Assembly: GCA_026214975.1 (NCBI GenBank)
Contig: CM047808.1
Span: 54,338,583 to 54,402,582, forward strand
DNA length: 64,000 bases
Source of the DNA: Gentiana macrophylla
Lineage: Eukaryota; Streptophyta; Magnoliopsida; Gentianales; Gentianaceae
Direction of reading: 5' to 3'
Shown: positions 11,585 through 23,292 of the stretch, one piece after another
Layout of the letters: every line of letters starts with the position of its first letter
Numbering within the stretch: position 1 is the first letter of the stretch
Notes under the pieces: model-generated
The model's database searches: none
Seen by the model: the letters and a program-made list of their open reading frames with translations, nothing else
Told to the model about the DNA's origin: nothing
Made by a program: the position numbers and the translations under genes

Positions 11585-13364
11585 TGATCGGGGTCAATCA
11601 GGTTATAATATACTTGACCACCATAAACCAATACTAGCAAGAGGACTAGGCCCATCGTAGTATAACTATAGTGAATCAAGGTCGATCCCACAGGGAACCA
11701 ATTGTGGATCATCTTATATACAAACAATTAATTAAACATGTAAAGGACATAGAGGCGGTCTACGACCAACATAAGACAAGAAAAGATAAATTGACACGAC
11801 ACGACACAACGTAATTAACCTCCCCAATTATACTCTTTATCGCTTGGACCTAGATAATTTATATAATAAATCAACTTATTAATCACCAATCCGCTTTGTA
11901 TCTATCTTAGATTGGCTACGGAAGTCATCCTCTTTAACTTGACTTAGCACCGGTAAGTCACTAAATCACTGTGGTATTGTTACGTGACTTCGCCTTTTAG
12001 TGCCTCCATCTCATATAACTCACACGCTTACGACTCTAAGGATGCCGATATTTACCGTACACCTCGTCCAGGCAACATTCCTATGGTTAGGCGTACTTCC
12101 TAAACGATTACTCAAGCTCTCGTCCAACTAGCAATTACCAAGTTATAGTCTCATGCTAATCTACGACGTATGTATAAGCAGGTGCTAGCAATCCCCAAAT
12201 ATAAACCTACCTAGATAACGCCGAACGTCCAAGATCAATTCATAAGCCTAGCTAAGAGTTTTATATTGGTATTTCCTTTTACACATTTTAATTAAACTAA
12301 CTTGAGTAACGTAGCCATAGCCATACCTACCGAGATAATAAATTCTATTAAGTTAACCTAACCATAAAGACATGGCTATCTAACGGATGAACAGAGGGCT
12401 CGGTCGACCGAATAGCTGGGCTCGGTCGACCTTATGGTCTTTTTCCCCCAGATTACATCCCCGAACGTATCTCTCAAATAAGCCATCATACACAACGGAT
12501 TAAACAATGAATTGTAAAGCATTCATATAAACTAACTTAGATACACATTAATTAAACAATGCATTCATGGATAGAAACTAAGTGTATGACGTAGGTTATG
12601 GGATCCTTATAGACAAGGTGTCGCCACATCCCTAACGTCATAGCCTAGATCTACATCATCTAGCTATGAATTAACTAACTCAAACAATAAAGCATAATTG
12701 GGAAGGATTAATTACTTAAAAGAAAGAAACAGAAAACAAAGGCTTACATAATGCAACCCTTAAATTGCTGGAAACACCCTCAATAAACTACATTGAATCA
12801 AGATATGAATAGAGTGATTTTATTGAATGATATTCTAAGGTATATATTACAATTCTCGTAGCTGCTTGCTTATATAGAGGTTTTTGCCGACTTAGGGTGG
12901 TCCTAGAAGGTAAACACGACAAAAGCCCTAAACCGCCCGAAAGTGACACTCGGTCAACGAAGAGATGACACTCGGTCGATCGAGCCTAATGGTTCGGTCG
13001 ACCGAACCTATATTTTCCATGTTCTACACGTTTTCTTCGTTTGCCTCGCTTCCCCATCGCACATTTGCATGTCGATCCGATTACTCTCTCATTTAATGCT
13101 CCGATTTCCTTCCTTCCTTATCTTGAGATAATTGATTGAATGACACTAATCTTCTCGATTTGTAATGATCTCAGAAAATCAACATTAATCGCACAATAAA
13201 TCGGATTTTAATAATGAAAACGGCTAAATACCAAATATCATATTAATAATCACTTAACGTTAAATAATAAATATAAACATGTGATTTAATATGAAATATA
13301 TATTATTAATCTCGATTTAAGTTCAACGTTGATGACTTTTACGGGTATAATTTGACCGTCATCA
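11585..13364 (-). repeat. 5' LTR of the LARD-like element
   Basis: 1780 bp, sister of 5846-7607. It has one extra palindrome unit relative to its sister (12399-12411 and 12421-12433 against a single word at 6661-6673). TATA box at 12868-12877. Confidence 0.88.
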
Positions 13365-14451
13365 ATAAGACTCGGGTATATATTTTTTTGAATAACAAGA
13401 ATATAAATGCATCGTTCCAAGGATAGAAAGATAGCCTAAACAACAACACAACCAACTTACAATAGTACGATGTCTAGTAAAAGTACATCAACTTAACTTA
13501 CAACAAAACTCAAAAGAATGAACAACAACATGTCTTTAAACAAAGTACAACATCATTTAATACATAAATAATAACAATGAGAAAGGTCTAGTATAACATA
13601 AAAAGAGCAAATCATATATCATCCTCGAATTCCTCATCGAACTCCTACTTCACCTGTTCATCTTCTCATCCCTAAACACACAAAACAATATGCATTCGAG
13701 ATAAGTACAAAGGTACTTAGTAAAAGATATAAGCTATTGTATTAAAAATGTATACAAAGTATTCAGTATTATTATTAAATTATCTTTATAAAGCCGACTC
13801 AATTTAGGGTTCATTTCATGCTCATCAACAAGTCATGACTAAACATTTCTAACTTAACTTATCTTTGTTATACCCCCATCCAAGGGCACTACGCATGGTA
13901 TATATCCACCACGAGATATCATTTGCAACCTAACAATGGATCACATTGATAGGCACGGGTTTAACTCGATAGTGCATGCGTTCGGCGAAGTCCCTTTACC
14001 ATTCAGCCGTTTATAGGCCATCCGAGTTATTCACGTTTATAGACCGCCCACACGTTGCGATATAATATTGTGCCTAACAAAGAATGACATGGTACTTAGA
14101 CTTTTACTACCCAATTATGTATCTATTAATCGTTAACTATCCACTAAGTATTTTCAAGGAAAACCTCACCTTAACCAAATCTACTCCCTCACTTAGTCGT
14201 CTAGACACAACGTACTATCATAAACACGGACATTGGTGAATAATAATCCACCAAAGCACAAGCCTATCATGCTATTTCGATGGTCCCGAACTTCAACTCT
14301 TTGAAAGAGTACATCCGGTGCCTGAAGTAAACGCATCAGAAACTCAATCAAGGCTTCATCATGTTTATTTAGTGTTATTCGATCAAGAATCAACACTTAA
14401 AACTCAACTCATAGATTAAACCATCATTTTCTCCAAAGCTAGGGTCAATGC

Positions 14452-14690
14452 GTGTGCATTCATTGGAATGCATGCGCATTCACTGATCAGGATCTTGCTG
14501 AAAATTTATGTCCTATCCATGCGTGCGCATTGTTCATGCTGGGAGCAACCCTGAACATCCTGAAGCAGCAATGCGTGCGCATTCATTGGAATGCACACGC
14601 ATTCGTCAGCTTTGGAACAATCTGTCCAAACTGTTCCAAAGATCAAGCTTTGCGTGCATTGCTACCCAATGCGTACACATTCGACCTGGG
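14452..14690. repeat. AATGCGTGCGCATT palindrome cluster in the gypsy LTR
   Basis: Six to seven imperfect copies of a near-palindrome of the form AATGCGNRCGCATT, separated by unrelated sequence. The right LTR has the matching cluster at 39578-39812, with different copy number and several CG-to-TG/CA changes. Confidence 0.7.
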
Positions 14691-15362
14691 AAAAGCCTAA
14701 ACATGATTTTTCTACACTTCTTATGATTCCACATCCTTTCCAACATGTTCATCAACATATTTTAGCAGCAAAACAAAAAGAAAACATACAACTTTAACAT
14801 ACTATAACATAGCACATTGGCCTAAACACCACAACACATGAAACCTTGCATCAAAACTACTCTAAACACTTAACCAAATTCCATAACACTTGGATTAACA
14901 CAATAAGAAGATCTCTTACTTGATTTAAGCAGAAAACCAACTCCAACTGAAGGAAAAAATGTAGTACTTGTCCCAAACTCCAACAAGAAACCTATTGGAT
15001 ACACACACGAGTTATGATCAAGGTTTCTAAACAACTATGACTACGAATTAAACCAAGAAAACTCCAAAATTGATCAAAACCGCCCTAAGGGCTGAAATCC
15101 ATACCTTGATGAGCTTAGTATCAAAACGCTTGTCTCCTCACGATTCCGGTGTTCAACTTTGATCTGAAAAACACCAAGTAATCACTCAGAAATTTGAAGG
15201 AGTATACTTGCCTCTCTTTTGCTCTCAAACTTGTAGGAAGCGTATTTTCAATTTCAGACACTTTGCAGACATAGTGGGAAGTTTTATTTCTTCCAAATAA
15301 AACCACTCCTCCTAAATCTTCATTAATACCATTAATTGTTCCTTAAATACAGCTTTAGTCCC

Positions 15363-15368
<6 letters not shown>

Positions 15369-15428
<60 letters not shown>
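15369..15428. repeat. (TA)n microsatellite
   Basis: Thirty uninterrupted TA units inside the gypsy LTR. The equivalent tract in the other LTR was the insertion site of two Helitron-like elements. Confidence 0.95.
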
Positions 15429-15433
<5 letters not shown>

Positions 15434-15522
15434 TATAATTCTTTAAATCCATACGTAGAATAAATCTAATATTTCGTTTTACTGCAAACGACACGTCTGC
15501 CTTTTCTCTAAAAATCGGATTA

Positions 15523-15846
15523 TTAATTTCCACCCCTCTTTAGAGGAGTTTCATCCTTGAAACTTGAACATACCTGGTAATTCCAAAATTCTTGGAACTC
15601 AGTTATCATGTCATCTTCCACTTCCCAAGTTGCTTCGTTTGGTGAGTGGTTACTCCATTTTACCAACACCAAAGAGATCATCTGTCTATTGATCATATCT
15701 TCCATCCTATCCAAAATCATAACTAGTCTCTCATCATAGGCAAGATTATCTTCAAGGATTTCTGGATCCAGTGTGGCTTCAACATCAAACTTCGTCAAAC
15801 ACTTCTTCAACATCGAGACGTGAAACATATTGTGAACTCTTGACAT
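15523..15846 (-). pseudogene. Integrase C-terminus with chromodomain (Tekay-like pol)
   Basis: An open frame of 107 codons at the very end of pol. Residues about 42-87 form a chromodomain-like block (MILDRMEDMINR, then LVKWSNHSPNEATWEVEDDM) of the kind that targets chromoviral integration to marked chromatin. Upstream it includes the integrase GPY/F-type end (NMFHVSMLKKCL). The frame is separated from the integrase core by a frameshift near 15850-15924. It ends just before the polypurine tract, the normal position for the pol stop. Confidence 0.75.
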
Positions 15847-15923
15847 AGACTATGGTAACTCAAGCTTATATGCCAACGGTCCGACTCTCTCAAAGATCTC
15901 AAAAGGTCCAACATACCTTTGAC

Positions 15924-16571
15924 TTAGCTTTCTTTCTGTCCAAACCGCTTGACTCCTTTCATTGGTGAAGCTCTCAAGTAAACTCTTTCACCAACATCGA
16001 ACTCTAAGGGTCTTCTACGAACATCCGCCCAACTTTTCTGACAATCTTGGGCTGCCTTCAAGTTTTTCTTTACCAACATAATCCTTTCCTTAGCTTGTTC
16101 AACAAATTCTGGCCCAGTGAGTTGCTTCTCCCCAACTTCATCCCAAAATAGTGTTGTCCGACATCTTCTCCCATACAAAGCTTCAACCGGCGGCATTCCC
16201 AAGCTTGCGTGATTACTGTTATTGTAAGAAAACTTGGCTACGGGTAGGTAATCATCCCATGATCTGCCTACTTCCAAAACACATGCTCTTAACATATCCT
16301 CAAGTGTTTGGATTGTTCTCTCCGACTGCCCGTCTGATTGAGGATGAAAGGCCGTACTCAAGTCCAAAGTTGTACCCAAAGCCTTTTGCAAACTTTTCCA
16401 AAAATGACTGATAAACCGACTATCACGATACGAAACTATCGAGATAGGCACTCCATGTAACTTCACTACATTATCCAAATAGAGTGTGGTCATCTTCTTC
16501 AATGACATGTCAACTTCTATAGGTATGAAATGGGCTGACTTAGTCAATCTATTAATGATCACCCAGATCAT
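15924..16571 (-). pseudogene. Integrase catalytic core (Tekay-like pol)
   Basis: A 215-codon open segment with the Ty3 integrase core: NRLTKSAHFIPI, SYRDSRFISHFWKSLQ and FHPQSDGQSERTIQTLEDML. The family has D, D and E as catalytic residues. Here the first Asp is Asn (INRLTK instead of the usual VDRLTK), the second is Tyr (SYRD instead of SDRD), and Glu is kept (QSERT). Strand transfer would therefore be lost even if the frame were repaired. It continues into the GVKRFG region before a frameshift. Confidence 0.8.
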
Positions 16572-17046
16572 GTCGGGTCCACTCTTTGTTGTTGGAAAAC
16601 CTATAAGAAATCCATTGTGATCTTATCCCACTTTCATTCGGGGATTTCTAAAGGCTTTAGCATACCTCCTGGTTTCTTATGCTCAGCTTTTACTTTCTGA
16701 CATGTATCGTATTTTGACACGAACTTCGCTATTTCCAATTCATAGAAGGCCACCAAAAGCGTTCTTTCGAATCTCTATACATTTTAGTAGCTCATGGGTG
16801 AACTGCAAAGGCTATCCTTTGTTCCTCATCCATAACTTTTTGTCTTAAGTCTCCAACATTCAGAACACACAATCTATCTTGGTACCAAAGGTTCCCATTC
16901 TTATCTAGCACATAACCAACCATAGGTTTCTCTAGCAACTCGTTTCAAATCAACCAAAACTGGTGTTTTCCCCGGATATCATCCATCAACTCTTACCTTG
17001 CTAACAACGGAGCCACAAACTAACGGTTTCGACACTACTCAAAACC
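16572..17046 (-). pseudogene. Decayed integrase N-terminal region
   Basis: Minus-strand remnants of the zinc-binding part of integrase. At about 16680-16730 the reading KYDTCQKVKAEHK corresponds to the CxxC-QxVKAEH block with the first Cys replaced by Tyr. Several stops and shifts make it non-coding. Confidence 0.5.
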
Positions 17047-17835
17047 CTAGATTCTCAAACCATCTAACTGTTCTGTAGCAACTTCAACCCCTAAAACCGC
17101 AGACCCTGGTCTTGTACGTAACGCATCCGCAACCACATTCGCTTTACCCGCATGGTACTGAATATCCAAGACATAATCTTTCACAAACTCTAACCATCTT
17201 ATTTGCCTCATATTCAGATTCTCTAAAGTGAAGAAGTACTTTAAACTATTGTGATCCGTGAAGATTCTTGCCTTGACTCCATATAAGTAGTGCCTCCAAG
17301 TCTTTAAGGTAAACACTACCGCTACTAATTCAAGATCATGTGTTTAGTAGTTCTTTTCATGCACCTTAAGCTGTCTAGATGCATAGGAAATTTCTTTTCC
17401 TCCTCGCATCAACACACAACCCAAACCCTGTCCCGAAGCATCGGTGTAGACATCAAAGTTGTCAAAGATTTTCGGAACGGCCAAAACCGGTGCTGATGTC
17501 AATCTCTCCTTTAGAGTCTGAAAGGCTCTGTCACACTCACCAGTCCATTCGAATTTCACATTGTTTTGGGTAAGTCGATTGAGTGGTGTAGCTATCATAG
17601 AAAAGTCTTGCACAAACTTTCGGTTGTAACCCGCTAAACCCAGAAAACTTCTTACCTCTGACACTGTGGTAGGTCTTGGCCATTTCTCAACTGCTTCAAT
17701 CTTTTTTGAATCGACATGTATACCTTCCCCAGAAATCACGTGTCCCAGAAAACTAACCCTATTCAACCAAAACTCACACTTCGAAAACTTTGCAAACAAC
17801 TGTTTCTCCTTTAAGGTTTTCAACACGATTCTCAA
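17047..17835 (-). pseudogene. RT C-terminus and RNase H (Tekay-like pol)
   Basis: Two minus-strand segments. 17344-17835 carries the RT connection and start of RNase H ([48 protein letters not shown], with the first RNase H Asp present). 17047-17316 carries the remainder ([25 protein letters not shown]). They are separated by a stop/shift around 17320-17345. The motifs match the RNase H of chromodomain gypsy elements. Upstream the pol frame continues to the RT active site and is then cut by the copia insertion. Confidence 0.8.
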
Positions 17836-18031
17836 GTGTTCTTCATGCTCCTTTTCACCCTTTCAGTAGATAAGGATGTCATCTATGAATACTATCACAA
17901 ACTTATCCAAACATGGGATGAAAACACGCTGCATCAAGTCCATAAAAGCTGATGGAGCATTAGTAAGTCCAAACGGCATAACCAAGCACTCATAATGTGC
18001 ATATCTTGTACTAAACGTTGTCTTAGGTATA
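17836..18031 (-). pseudogene. RT palm segment with FIDD motif
   Basis: The minus strand reads [20 protein letters not shown] followed by FIDDILIY, the gypsy RT active-site box. A stop codon follows directly after ILIY. The segment is cut at 18031 by the copia element; the upstream part of RT resumes at 23293. The GTATA duplicated at 18027-18031 and 23288-23292 is the insertion scar. Confidence 0.75.
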
Positions 18032-18559
18032 TGTTATAAAACGGATGGAGATAACTTCAGATGCAAGAAACAGAAACAGAAGCAATCAAACATAAACAAT
18101 CAAAGGAGAAAACAGAAAACAAGAAGAACACAGATTTTAACGTGGAAAACCTCTTAGTGGGAGAGGTAAAAAACCACGGGCAGAAAAGAGATATTTTATT
18201 ATGCACTGAATTTTACAGATTTCAACACACTCGGATAATGAGACAACAATCAGATATTTATAGGCACAAATCCCTAAACCCTAGCCGCAAGGAATCTTTG
18301 TCTGATGCACCATAAATACCCCTACACGTGTCCTCCTTTTAATGACACTTTGCATAGCCATCACATAATGTAATTGGCGGATGTGGGACCTGCTTTGACT
18401 TTCAAGTACTCGGCGACCTATCTATCACCTGCTTGATAGTTACCTGCTTTGGCTACCTCTGCTGAAGCTCGACTGAATACACTTCTCACCTGTCCATCAC
18501 ACAAATGAGTCTTGGATTGGTTCCACCAGGATGTAGAGTTTAAGTCACCTTCATCGACA
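18032..18559 (-). repeat. 3' LTR of the Tork-type copia
   Basis: Begins TGTTATAAAACGG and ends ...TCATCGACA. The sister LTR is 22772-23287. A minus-strand TATA box (CTATAAATA) is at 18255-18263. The two LTRs differ mainly by small indels in their right-hand 200 bp. Confidence 0.88.
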
Positions 18560-18574
18560 AATCTCCACCTTGAC
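18560..18574 (-). promoter_or_regulatory. Polypurine tract of the Tork-type copia
   Basis: The minus strand reads GTCAAGGTGGAGATT immediately before the LTR start TGTCGATG, typical for this lineage. Confidence 0.7.
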
Positions 18575-19272
18575 TTCAACTCTCACTAGAGTCAAAGAGA
18601 TTGCATAACCGGATGTACTTGTACGGATGCATTCAATGCGCCGATGTACTTGTACCGGACTATCTCCACAAAGATCCACTCCACCGATGCGCCTCGGTAA
18701 AGTTTCCGTAAAAGCATTATAAGCTTTGAATATTCGGTAAGTCCAGGCAAAGCCGAACTTACTCTCTTTAATCGGTTTAGTGAACATATCAGCAGGATTC
18801 TCCTTTGTGCCAATCTTCTTCACCACAACCCTCTTCTCATTCCTCAAGAAATGATACCTGACATCAATATGCTTGGTTCTCTCATGATGAACCTGATCCT
18901 TGGCTAAACATATTGCACTTAGACTGTCACAATATATATCAGCCTGATCCTGATGCAACCCCAAATCATTGACTAGCCCTTCAACCGCACACCTCCTTAA
19001 TCGCTTGGAAGAGCCATATATTCTGCTTCAGTAGTTGATAAGGCTACTGTAGCCTGAAGAGTAGCTTTCCAGCTGACCACTGCATTTCCCAATGTAAACA
19101 CATAACCAGTCATTGATTTTCTACTGTCAACATCACCTGCATAATCAGCATCACAGTAACCTGTGACCAGACCAGTATCACCTCCATAAATGAGACCAAC
19201 ATCAGCTGTACCTCTCAGGTACCTGAATATCCTTTTAACAGCTTTCCAGTGTTCCTTTCCAGGTTGAGCCAT
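18575..19272 (-). pseudogene. RNase H of the Tork-type copia
   Basis: Two minus-strand segments. 18997-19272 contains FRYLRGTADVGL, GYCDADYAGDVDSRKSMTGY and TTEAEYMAL. 18551-18964 contains IYCDSLSAICLAKD, HERTKHIDVRYHFLR and ENPADMFTKP. These are the acidic active-site blocks and C-terminal box of copia RNase H. A frameshift around 18965-18997 separates them. Confidence 0.8.
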
Positions 19273-20368
19273 AAACCTGCTGACAACACTGATCGCTGAG
19301 CCAAATCAAAGCCTAGTGCACACCATGGCATACATCGATCGCCAACCGCACTAGCATAGGGAACTTTGACATAAACTCCTTCTCTTGGTGATCAGAAGCA
19401 TCAACGAGACAAATGAACATTTGATGCCATAGGAGTATCTATTGGTTTTGCAGCAGACATCCCAAACTTGGCCAATATCTTCTGCACATAACCCTGCTGA
19501 GACAAGAATAATTTCTTCTGACTTCTATCTCTCCAGATCTCCATCCCCAAGATTTTCTTGGCTGCACCCAAATCCTTCATTTCAAATTCAGCACTGAGAA
19601 GGTTCTTCAGATTTTGAACATCAGACTTCCTTGCTGCAGCTATCAGCATGTCATCCACATACAGACAAGATAGATATATGATCCATCTTTCAGCAGACTG
19701 TAGTAAACACAACAGTCATATGGACTTCTGTTGTAACCCTGCTGAAGCATGAAACTGTCAAACCTTTTATACCACTGCCTTGGAGCTTGCTTCAAACCAT
19801 ACAAAGATTTCTTCAACTTGCAAACATAGTTTTCTTTTCCAGAACTTGAAAACCTCTCGGGATGTGTCATGTATATCTCCTTATCCACCTCACCATGTAG
19901 AAAGCGGTTTTCATCTAATTGCTCAAGTTCCAGATCTTGTTTGTGCCACCATTGCTAGTAACACCACGATTGAAGTGTGTCCGACCATTTGGTGAAAATA
20001 TTTCATCAAAGTCAACCCTTCCTTTTGATCAATCCTCTTGCAACCAAACGTGCCTTATACCTCGACCCTTACGCCTTTGTTATTCCTTCCTTTTCTTGAA
20101 AATCCATTTACAAGTCACAACTCCCTTGTCAAGAGGTTGTTTGACCAATTCCCAAGTCCGATTCTTCAATAATGACTCCATTTCATCTCCCATGGCCGCA
20201 TGCCACCGAGATGCTTCATGACATGTCACTTCTTCCTGTAAGTAGAAGGTTCAAGAACCTCTACCTCTTCGCAACTTGGAGTGCATATCCACCAAATCAT
20301 CATATCCATATCTCCTTGGAGGTATCCCAACATTAGATCTTCTAGAGCTGTTGGCAAGACTCTCGCGA
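19273..20368 (-). pseudogene. Reverse transcriptase of the Tork-type copia
   Basis: The segment 19643-19888 has [18 protein letters not shown] and 19401-19712 has YVDDMLIAAARKSDVQN and AAKKILGMEI. The catalytic YVDD is intact. The frame breaks just before YVDD, where 19643-19888 runs out of frame near 19680. The upstream finger region (19890-20230) is recognisable only in pieces, with frameshifts. RT copies the element RNA into DNA; this copy is non-functional. Confidence 0.8.
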
Positions 20369-21866
20369 TCAATGTTTGTATGATGCCTCTCGCGAGGTCT
20401 CAAAGCAGTCGGCTTGAATCGGATTCTCGTTCATTATCCAGATCAAGATAGTGTTGATTTGGGTCCACCGATTGTTGCATATCGAGAGACTCCACCTGAA
20501 GCTCCACCTGCTTCTCAACACTATCGAGTTCAAGATCGGTTTCGCACTCAGTGACCTCCCCATCGATGAGTTTAACATAGAATTTTCATCAAACACAACG
20601 TCCTCGCGAGGATTACTCGGACTCTGCGATGACCAAATTCTATATCCCTTCACTCCATCACCATACCCCACAAACACTCCCTTCTTGGCTCTTGGCTCCA
20701 ACTTCCTTCACTAACATGATAGTAAGTCAGTGCTTCCAAAACCCTTAGAATCGAGTAGTCAAGACAGGCTTGCTCGACCACATCTCAAATGGTGTCTTGA
20801 GATTGATTCTGTGTGAGGACTCATGTTGATTAAGTAGCAAGTCGTCTTAACGACCTTCGCCCAAAATCTCCTTGATAAACCAAATTGAGAAAGCATACAT
20901 CTTGCCCTCTCCAAAGTAGAGTTTGATTCATCCTTTCACTACACCATTCTCACGAGGTGTATTCCTTACAAGATGATGTCCGGCAATACCTCACCGCACA
21001 AAATGAATCAAAATCCATCCAAAGCAGTAATTCCGCACCATTATCTGCATGCGAAGCTTCTTGATTTTCTTGCCTAACTGATTCTCCACTAGGGCCTTCC
21101 ACCGCTTGAAGTTCTTGAATGCATCACTTTTGTTCTTCATCATCACCACCCAAGTCATCCTTGAATAGTCATCTATGAATGACACAAAATATCTGTGACC
21201 ACCCAATGACTCAACTCTTGATGGACCCCAAGATCTGAATGGATATAATCAAGTGTTGCCTTTGTATTGTGCAACCTGCTTTGAGAATTTACTTCTATGC
21301 AACTTCCCAAACACACAATGTTCACAAAGTCCGTTCTTGGCCTTATATCCCCAAGAAAACTCTTGAAGAAAGAATCAGATACCCTTTTCACCCATGTGAC
21401 CTAGTCTCGTGTGCCACAAATGAAGTCTCTGCTGAGAGATCGTGAATCTAGCGAGGATGCAACAAAGAAGAAGCAGCAGATCTGATGAGATCCTTGTAAT
21501 ATATACAAGGTTCCTCTTGATGCCTTTGAGGACTACAATCGAATCTTTGAAGACATTCAATTTGCCCACCTTCACCCTTGAAATTGAACCCTTGTCATCC
21601 AAGTGAGACTAAGAGATACCAAATTCTTGGTCATCTGTGGAACATGTCTTACATCTTTCAAGTGTACAAAATTTACCATCCTCTGTCCTTAAATTTATTG
21701 AGCCAATTCCCACAACTTTACTGAGACCTTCTTGTCATTGGCCATATAGATTTGACCACCATCTATCTCGCTCATAAGTAGAAACCACTCCTGTTTGGAC
21801 AAATATGGTAGGATGCTCCGAGAATCAAGTATCCACACATCATTGTGATGTGTAGAGTCCCTACAA
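20369..21866 (-). pseudogene. Protease and integrase of the Tork-type copia
   Basis: In minus-strand order: the protease box near 21815-21870 reads VWILDSRS, so the catalytic Asp is kept but the Gly of DSG is Arg. The integrase zinc region lies at 21375-21602 (LWHTRLGHMGEKG). The core start is at 21173-21391 (LDYIHSDLGVHQELSHWVV) and 20991-21206 (FVSFIDDYSRMTWV). The TDNG block is frameshifted near 21040. The integrase C-terminal part is at 20369-20701 (KKGVFVGYGDGVKGYRIW). Several short deletions break the frames. Confidence 0.75.
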
Positions 21867-22700
21867 CTAGAACCAGATCCTCATCGATTGCTCAGAGCCA
21901 AAGCCTGCTGTGCTGCAGTGCCTTCCTGCTGTTTCTTCTTCCTTGGACAATTGGACTTCCAATGTCCCCGCTCCTCTGATAATTCTTACAGACATCATGA
22001 GACTTAGGACCTTTGGACCCCGACTTCTTTTTCTTCTTACATCCATATCCTTTTCCACTATTGTTTGCTAGCTACTAGTCCAAAGAAATTGATCGTCTGC
22101 ATTGAGCAGACTTTGTGTCTAAGCTCCACAGCATGTAAGGCGGACCTTACATCCTCCAAAGCTATCAGATCCTTTCCAACTATGAAAGATCGCACAAAGT
22201 TTTCATATGATGCGGTAATGACACCAACAGGATTAGGGCTGCATCTTCATCTTCAATTTTAACATCAATATTCCTTAAATCAAGCAATATTGTGTTCACC
22301 GGTCCGATGTTCCCTCGGTGGACTCCTTCATACATCTTCAAACCGAACAACCTCTGTTTCAACAACAACTTGTTGGTCGCTGACTTGGTCATATCTGAGG
22401 CTTTCAAGCTTTTTCCACAACTTGGTCGGTGTCTTCCTCAAAGAACCTCGGTGATAACATCATCGAGATAAGCACAACATGATGGTTGAATGTGCTTTCT
22501 CTTCCGTGATCGCATAATCTGCTTTTGTATTTGGCTTGTCGGATAAAGGATTCCACAAACCTGCTTTGTTTCAACGATTGCGATCTTGATTTGCCATAGA
22601 CCAAAACTGTTCCTTCCTCAGTAAATTTATCGATTTTTACGTTTCTGGCGACATCTTTCCTTTCTAAAGATCACAACTTTGTCACAGATCCTAGCACCTT
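21867..22700 (-). pseudogene. gag of the Tork-type copia
   Basis: Minus-strand segments 22404-22604, 22180-22407 and 21867-22058 follow the start region near 22640. Copia gag features include the block around 22320-22400 (NKLLLKQRLFGLKM) and a Lys-rich stretch before the expected zinc knuckle. The knuckle itself is not intact. Stops and shifts separate the pieces. Confidence 0.6.
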
Positions 22701-22757
22701 GCTGAAGGCCTTGGTGAAGACGAAGTTGATCGTACAGATTGTTTTCTCCAGAACCTT

Positions 22758-22769
22758 GCTCTGATACCA
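22758..22769 (-). promoter_or_regulatory. Primer-binding site, initiator-Met tRNA
   Basis: TGGTATCAGAGC on the minus strand, two bases after the LTR end at 22772. It is a perfect match to the usual plant copia site. Confidence 0.85.
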
Positions 22770-22771
22770 CT

Positions 22772-23287
22772 TGTTATAAAACGGATGGAGATAACTTCAG
22801 ATGCAAGAAACAGAAACAGAAGCAATCAAACATAAACAATCAAAGGAGAAAACAGAAAACAAGAAGAACACAGATTTTAACGTGGAAAACCTCTCGATGG
22901 GAGAGGTAAAAAACCACGAGCGAAAAAGAGATATTTTATTATGCCTTTGAATTTCTGATTTCAACACACTCGGATAATGAGACAACAATCAGTATTTATA
23001 GGCACAAATCCTAAACCCTAGCCGCAAGGAATCTTTGTCTGATGCACCATAAATACCCCTACACGTGTCCTCCTTTTAATGACACCATATATAGTCACAT
23101 ACATATGTGAGATTGGAAGATGTGGGACCTCTTTGTACTCAAGTACTCAGACTATCACCTCTCGCGATAGTTACTGCTTTGAAGCTACCTGCTGAAGCTG
23201 AATTGAATACACTTCTCACCGTCCATCACACAGCTGAGTCTTCGGATTGGTTCCACCAGATGTAGAGTTTAAATCACCTTACTGATA
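22772..23287 (-). repeat. 5' LTR of the Tork-type copia
   Basis: 516 bp, sister of 18032-18559. The right edge is placed at 23287 because the duplicated GTATA (23288-23292) restores the RT reading frame of the host gypsy element. Confidence 0.85.
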
Positions 23288-23292
23288 GTATA

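Larger units (their letters stand above)
5846..13364 (-). mobile_element. Non-autonomous Athila/Tat-type gypsy element (LARD-like)
   Basis: Two long direct repeats (5846-7607 and 11585-13364) begin TGATCGGGG and end CCGTCATCA and are nearly identical. The 5-bp target duplication ATAAG flanks the element at 5841-5845 and 13365-13369. The uninterrupted copy of the target is seen at about 38505-38525 in the other gypsy LTR. The minus orientation is shown by a primer-binding site beside the right LTR and a polypurine tract beside the left LTR. The internal 4 kb holds no gag or pol motif, so mobilisation would need proteins from a relative such as the Athila element at 52574. Confidence 0.88.
5711..15525 (-). 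repeat. Left LTR (3' LTR) of the Tekay-like element, interrupted
   Basis: The LTR consists of 5711-5845 plus 13370-15525. It aligns with 38375-40290 plus 49276-49418. The interruption is the non-autonomous Athila-type element at 5846-13364. The polypurine tract on the minus strand (aaagaggggtggaaat, about 15528-15543) adjoins its right side. It includes the palindrome cluster at 14452-14690 and a 60-bp (TA)n tract at 15369-15428. The right terminal bases are degenerate compared with the other LTR. Confidence 0.75.
18032..23287 (-). mobile_element. Ty1/copia element, Tnt1/Tork type
   Basis: 5256 bp, with LTRs at 18032-18559 and 22772-23287 and the 5-bp target duplication GTATA. The minus orientation is set by a perfect initiator-Met primer-binding site next to the right LTR and a polypurine tract next to the left LTR. 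The interior follows the copia order gag, protease, integrase, RT, RNase H, with many small deletions and frameshifts. It is inserted in the RT of the Tekay-like element. Confidence 0.9.

Noticed and set aside
14452..14797. The AATGCGTGCGCATT words as a CRISPR array or a satellite
   Set aside because: Spacing is irregular, the words are imperfect palindromes, and the block lies within an LTR with a sister copy. A CRISPR array is not expected in plant nuclear DNA.
15312..15533. Open frame with a long Ile-Tyr repeat on the minus strand
   Set aside because: It is a translation of the (TA)n microsatellite and LTR sequence, not a gene.
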